DNA of 64,000 bases from an uncultured Coprococcus sp. (GTDB lineage: Bacteria; Bacillota_A; Clostridia; Lachnospirales; Lachnospiraceae). The notes under the pieces were generated by a model that was not told the origin of the DNA, did no database searches, and worked only from the letters and a program-made list of their open reading frames with translations. The position numbers and the translations under genes are program-made. Within the stretch, counting starts at the first letter, position 1. Every line of letters starts with the position of its first letter. This document shows, piece after piece, positions 62,121 to 64,000 of this stretch. The DNA lies in contig CAAGAB010000311.1 in NCBI GenBank assembly GCA_900767685.1, positions 1-64,000 on the forward strand, written 5' to 3'.

Positions 62121-63971
62121 CTATCTGTAGAACCACCAGCATCCATATCTAGGCATGACTGCTCCAAGCTCGCGGAGTGTCTTGCCTGATATGAGATCGG
62201 TATATATGTCAGCCTGATCCTCAGGCATAGTCCAGATGAGCTGGTCCATATTGCTGAAGTTGAAGAATGCCCTCAGCTCATGTCCTGCATATTCCCTCAC
62301 TATTCCGAGGACGCTTGCACATCCTGTCTCTATGGTGTAGACATTCGCATTACATGAAAATACATCATGCGATGCTCTGATATCCTCCATGTGGCGCAGC
62401 GCGTCAAATATCTTCATGGCAACAGGATCTTTATTTTCAACCTTGTCCCATGGGAAGTTTCCTCTGTGCAGATATCTGCTGTCCGCACATTTGTCCGGAT
62501 CATTCTTATAAGTATAATCGTTTGTCTGTCCTATCTCATCACCGCTGTACAGAACCGGGATTCCGCTCTGTGCCAGCAGGTATCCATGAAGCATGAGATC
62601 ACAGGCAACAGCCTGGTCGATCTTGTCTGCATTTGCCTCGTACTGGCCGGCCTCAAGGCCTGACAGGGATGCTGTTGTTCCACACAGACGGGCATCTCCA
62701 AGTCTAGGATCATCGTTGTAGAGCTCACCTCTGGAATCACTGTTGTATCCCTTTCCTGTGAAGTAATCATTCAGGAACTTCTTGTGTGCCACCTCATCTA
62801 TGCCGAACTGTGCCAGCCAGTCATAGTCAAGCCCCCAGCCGATATCATCGTGGCATCTGAGGTAATTCAGGAACACATAATCCTTTGGAAGTGCACACAC
62901 CTGATCCATCTGGCGCTTTAAGAGTCCTACATTCTTCGTGGCTATCGTATTCCACGTGGATGCCATGGTTGTCACGTTGTAGAGCATATGGCACTCTGGC
63001 TTGTCAACTGTTCCAAAGTATGGAACTACCTTGGAAGGCTCCATAACGACCTCTCCGAGAAGAAGGACTCCCGGACATACTATCTCACTGATTATCCTCA
63101 TCATACGGACAAGAGTGTGAACCTGCGGCAGGTTACGGCAGTTTGTGCCTATCTGCTTCCATATATACGGAACAGCGTCGAGTCTGATGACATCTATACC
63201 TCGGTTAGCCATATACAGCATGTTGCCTACCATGTCGTTGAACACCATAGGATTTGCATAGTTCAGATCCCACTGGTATGGGTAAAATGTCGTCATGACC
63301 ACCTGATTGCAGTCATTTATCCATGTGAAGTTACCAGGCGCCGTAGTTGGGAATACCTCAGGCACGGTCTCCTCGTAAATATTTGGAACAAACCAGTCAT
63401 CATAGAAGAAATATCTGGATCTCGCAACAGGATCTCCATTTCTCGCCGCCTTTGCCCACTCATGATCCTCGCTTGTATGGTTCATCACAAAGTCCAGGCA
63501 ACAGCTTATACCCTGTCTATGGCACTCTGCAGTGAGATCCTCAAGGTTCTCCATGGTTCCAAGCTCAGGCTTTACCTTCCTGAAATCCGCAACAGCATAT
63601 CCGCCGTCATCTCTGCCCTTAGGGCTTTCTAGCAGCGGCATAAAATGAAGATAATTCACACCACATGACTTCACATATGGAAGTTTTTCTTTTACACCCT
63701 TGAGAGTCCCCGCAAATGCGTTTGTGTACATCATCATACCAAGCAGGTCATTCTGCTTGTACCAGTCAGGATTCTTGACACGCTGTCTGTCAAGTTTCTT
63801 AAGCTCTGTGTTTCTCTCCTGATAATAACCATACAGCGAGTCACACAGCCAGTCAAATGCCCCCATGTTATTATTGTACAGCTCACAGTAGAGCCACTTG
63901 AGCTCATCATATCTCTCCTCAAATCTCTTAATATATTCTGCAGTCTTTTTCACTATTTTTGAAGCCGCCAT
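62121..63971 (-). CDS. Amylosucrase-like GH13 alpha-glucan enzyme
   Basis: A 616-residue GH13 enzyme: N-terminal helical domain (about 1-85), (beta/alpha)8 barrel with NYLHFMPLLESPKGRDDGGY, CLDFVMNHTSEDHEWAKAAR, nucleophile Asp in GIDVIRLDAVPYIWKQIG, acid/base Glu in VLLLGEVVMEP, and stabiliser Asp in YLRCHDDIGW, then a C-terminal beta domain. Length and the GRDDGGYAV and CHDDIGW patterns fit amylosucrase (GH13_4), which builds alpha-glucan from sucrose; related sucrose hydrolases cannot be excluded. Cytoplasmic (no signal peptide). Start ATG at 63971 with AAAGGAGAAGATAGATAA upstream. It converges on the broken esterase with no gap between the two stop codons. Confidence 0.88.
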   Translation of the reverse strand: MAASKIVKKTAEYIKRFEERYDELKWLYCELYNNNMGAFDWLCDSLYGYYQERNTELKKLDRQRVKNPDWYKQNDLLGMMMYTNAFAGTLKGVKEKLPYVKSCGVNYLHFMPLLESPKGRDDGGYAVADFRKVKPELGTMENLEDLTAECHRQGISCCLDFVMNHTSEDHEWAKAARNGDPVARSRYFFYDDWFVPNIYEETVPEVFPTTAPGNFTWINDCNQVVMTTFYPYQWDLNYANPMVFNDMVGNMLYMANRGIDVIRLDAVPYIWKQIGTNCRNLPQVHTLVRMMRIISEIVCPGVLLLGEVVMEPSKVVPYFGTVDKPECHMLYNVTTMASTWNTIATKNVGLLKRQMDQVCALPKDYVFLNYLRCHDDIGWGLDYDWLAQFGIDEVAHKKFLNDYFTGKGYNSDSRGELYNDDPRLGDARLCGTTASLSGLEAGQYEANADKIDQAVACDLMLHGYLLAQSGIPVLYSGDEIGQTNDYTYKNDPDKCADSRYLHRGNFPWDKVENKDPVAMKIFDALRHMEDIRASHDVFSCNANVYTIETGCASVLGIVREYAGHELRAFFNFSNMDQLIWTMPEDQADIYTDLISGKTLRELGAVMPRYGCWWFYR

Positions 63972-64000
63972 TTATCTATCTTCTCCTTTCCTATATCTAT

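Overview
The window is about 64 kb of moderately AT-rich DNA from a low-GC Gram-positive bacterium. Gene content and order point to Lachnospiraceae (Clostridia), perhaps near Coprococcus or Lachnospira: an mraZ-rsmH-ftsL-pbp-pbp-mraY-murD-ftsW-ftsQ-ftsZ cluster, GHKL/LytTR two-component systems, a DUF4250 protein, an ECF sigma factor with a DUF4179 partner, and a four-subunit 2-oxoacid:ferredoxin oxidoreductase. The genus is inference. The genes that follow ftsZ in many spore-formers (spoIIGA, sigE, sigG) are absent here.

Layout. 1-4.5 kb: 5' part of an argD-type aminotransferase gene, then a heterodimeric ABC exporter. 4.5-9.3 kb: a leftward operon nnr(E/D)-alr-mazF-CBS/CorC-yebC, with mazF lacking an adjacent antitoxin gene. 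9.4-23.1 kb: the division and wall (dcw) cluster, all leftward, driven from a promoter upstream of mraZ that carries five MraZ-type boxes and interrupted by internal terminators. 23.1-25.5 kb: lgt and ychF. 25.5-27.2 kb: a decayed accessory patch with gene fragments, a REP-like palindrome and an apparently intact type I toxin-antitoxin locus. 27.2-34.8 kb: a PadR regulator with a clear operator, a large surface protein split by one in-frame amber codon, and a divergent LytTR/GHKL two-component system sharing its upstream region. 34.8-46.5 kb: marR-MATE, a split chromate-type transporter, a MurJ/SpoVB-like flippase, DUF4250, an AI-2E family permease, NfeD plus SPFH, a zinc-ribbon membrane protein and a sugar O-acetyltransferase. 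46.8-55.1 kb: a YbhJ-like aconitase-family hydratase, a candidate structured RNA, a second LytTR/GHKL system, and porGDAB. 55.1-64 kb: a MITE-like inverted repeat with degenerate copies, ECF sigma factor with anti-sigma candidate, an OmpR/HisKA system, an AraC-type regulator, a nonsense-split esterase lipoprotein and an amylosucrase-like GH13 enzyme.

Working together. The dcw genes supply lipid II synthesis steps (MraY, MurD), septal transglycosylase and transpeptidase (FtsW, two class B PBPs) and the divisome scaffold (FtsQ, FtsL, FtsZ); Alr supplies D-alanine. MurE, MurF, MurG, MurC and FtsA are not in the window. The most unusual items are the type I toxin with a consensus antisense promoter, the two in-frame nonsense codons in otherwise intact genes, the matching paired repeats upstream of both LytTR systems, the orphan RNA with a strong terminator near 49.4-49.6 kb, and the palindromic element near 55.2 kb.
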